Positions 63,951 to 64,000 of a DNA stretch of 64,000 bases are shown in pieces. How positions within the stretch are numbered: the stretch's first letter is position 1; each line of letters opens with the position of its first letter. The notes under the pieces were generated by a model, which made no database searches, had not been told where the DNA came from, and saw only the letters and a list, made by a program, of their open reading frames with translations. A program made the position numbers and the translations under genes. The stretch lies in the NCBI RefSeq assembly GCF_024137025.1, contig NZ_JAMYJR010000012.1, positions 107,713-171,712 on the forward strand, in the 5' to 3' direction. Source of the DNA: Paractinoplanes aksuensis (GTDB lineage Bacteria > Actinomycetota > Actinomycetes > Mycobacteriales > Micromonosporaceae).

Positions 63951-64000
63951 GTTGTTCTTTGAGAACTCAACAGGGTGCTTGATAAGCCAGTGCCAATTAA
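63951..64000 (+). promoter_or_regulatory. 16S rRNA leader with boxA-like antitermination element
   Basis: GTTCTTTGAGAACTCAACAG is the conserved leader just before actinobacterial 16S genes, corresponding to the boxA antitermination region. The following TGCTTGATAAGCC segment is also typical. The 16S rRNA gene should begin within about 100-200 bases after the window end. Confidence 0.85.

Larger units (their letters stand above)
63502..64000 (+). other. rRNA operon upstream region
   Basis: This 499-bp stretch contains no protein gene. It includes two copies of ACGCTTGACCG (about 63645 and 63678), a hairpin-forming CCCGCCGGACGGCGGG at about 63825-63840, two near-identical promoters (given separately), and the conserved rRNA leader at the end. 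The mature 16S gene is expected beyond the window. Confidence 0.8.

Noticed and set aside
63951..64000. Start of the 16S rRNA gene inside the window
   Set aside because: Only the leader is visible; the conserved 5' end of mature 16S is not reached before base 64000.

Overview
The window is 64 kb of very GC-rich, densely packed bacterial chromosome. GTG starts are common, tRNA genes lack an encoded CCA, and the gene families are actinobacterial: tig-clpP1-clpP2-clpX behind a ClgR-type operator, a SpoIIE phosphatase with an ANTAR domain, deazaflavin-type (Ddn-like) and Eis-type proteins, and CBM2 glycan-degrading enzymes behind a CebR-type operator. The best guess is a filamentous soil actinomycete of the Actinoplanes/Micromonosporaceae kind. 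The family call is inference. No prophage, CRISPR array, intact insertion sequence or PKS/NRPS cluster is visible.

Layout. 0-4.3 kb: the 3' end of a SNF2 helicase with its SWIM-finger partner, a secreted low-complexity Gly/Ser/RGD-repeat protein, and a zinc-ribbon SDR. 4.7-14 kb: LysR/EamA divergent pair, SDR, a giant MMPL transporter with a roughly 900-residue disordered tail, an anchored beta-rich protein and an anchored FKBP isomerase. 14-22.5 kb: yaaA, a STAS protein, pgm, a GGDEF-EAL protein, a flavin monooxygenase, gnd and an orphan MazF-like toxin. 22.7-30 kb: a signalling pair (ANTAR-PAS-SpoIIE phosphatase, then a LacI-type sensor fused to GGDEF), a ricin-lectin protein, NUDIX, acyltransferase and erythromycin-esterase-like genes. 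30-38.4 kb: ArsR/AHSA1 operon, a truncated flavin monooxygenase, a deazaflavin-type oxidoreductase, an alpha/beta hydrolase lacking its nucleophile, a STAS / four-helix membrane sensor / PstS-like lipoprotein cassette, and an SDR-SnoaL fusion opposite a TetR regulator.

38.4-47 kb: a 169-bp MITE-like element that supplies the tetR stop codon, a decayed stretch, a membrane HhH protein, a GlsB-type protein, an ssuABC-like importer opposite an IclR regulator, and small unknown genes. 47-50 kb: a two-gene xylan-degrading operon (GH10 xylanase plus esterase, both with CBM2) under a CebR-like box. 50-55 kb: Eis-type acetyltransferase, membrane protein, SDRs and a second TetR/SDR divergent pair. 55.3-60.1 kb: tRNA-Gly, tRNA-Pro, then the protein quality-control block tig, clpP1P2, clpX, with a 104-bp inverted repeat and a ClgR box ahead of clpP1. 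60.2-63.5 kb: PadR, SnoaL-like, DUF2867-like, nitrilase-family and small membrane protein genes. The last 300 bases hold two near-identical tandem promoters and the boxA-like leader of an rRNA operon whose 16S gene starts beyond the window.

Functionally the window mixes housekeeping (pgm, gnd, tig-clp, rrn) with extracellular glycan use, cyclic-di-GMP and partner-switch signalling, and several regulator/enzyme pairs with readable operators. The least explained parts are the STAS / four-helix / PstS cassette, the MMPL tail with repeated Thr-Arg motifs, the RGD-repeat secreted protein, and three long inverted repeats (46.9 kb, 57.0 kb and the clpX leader).
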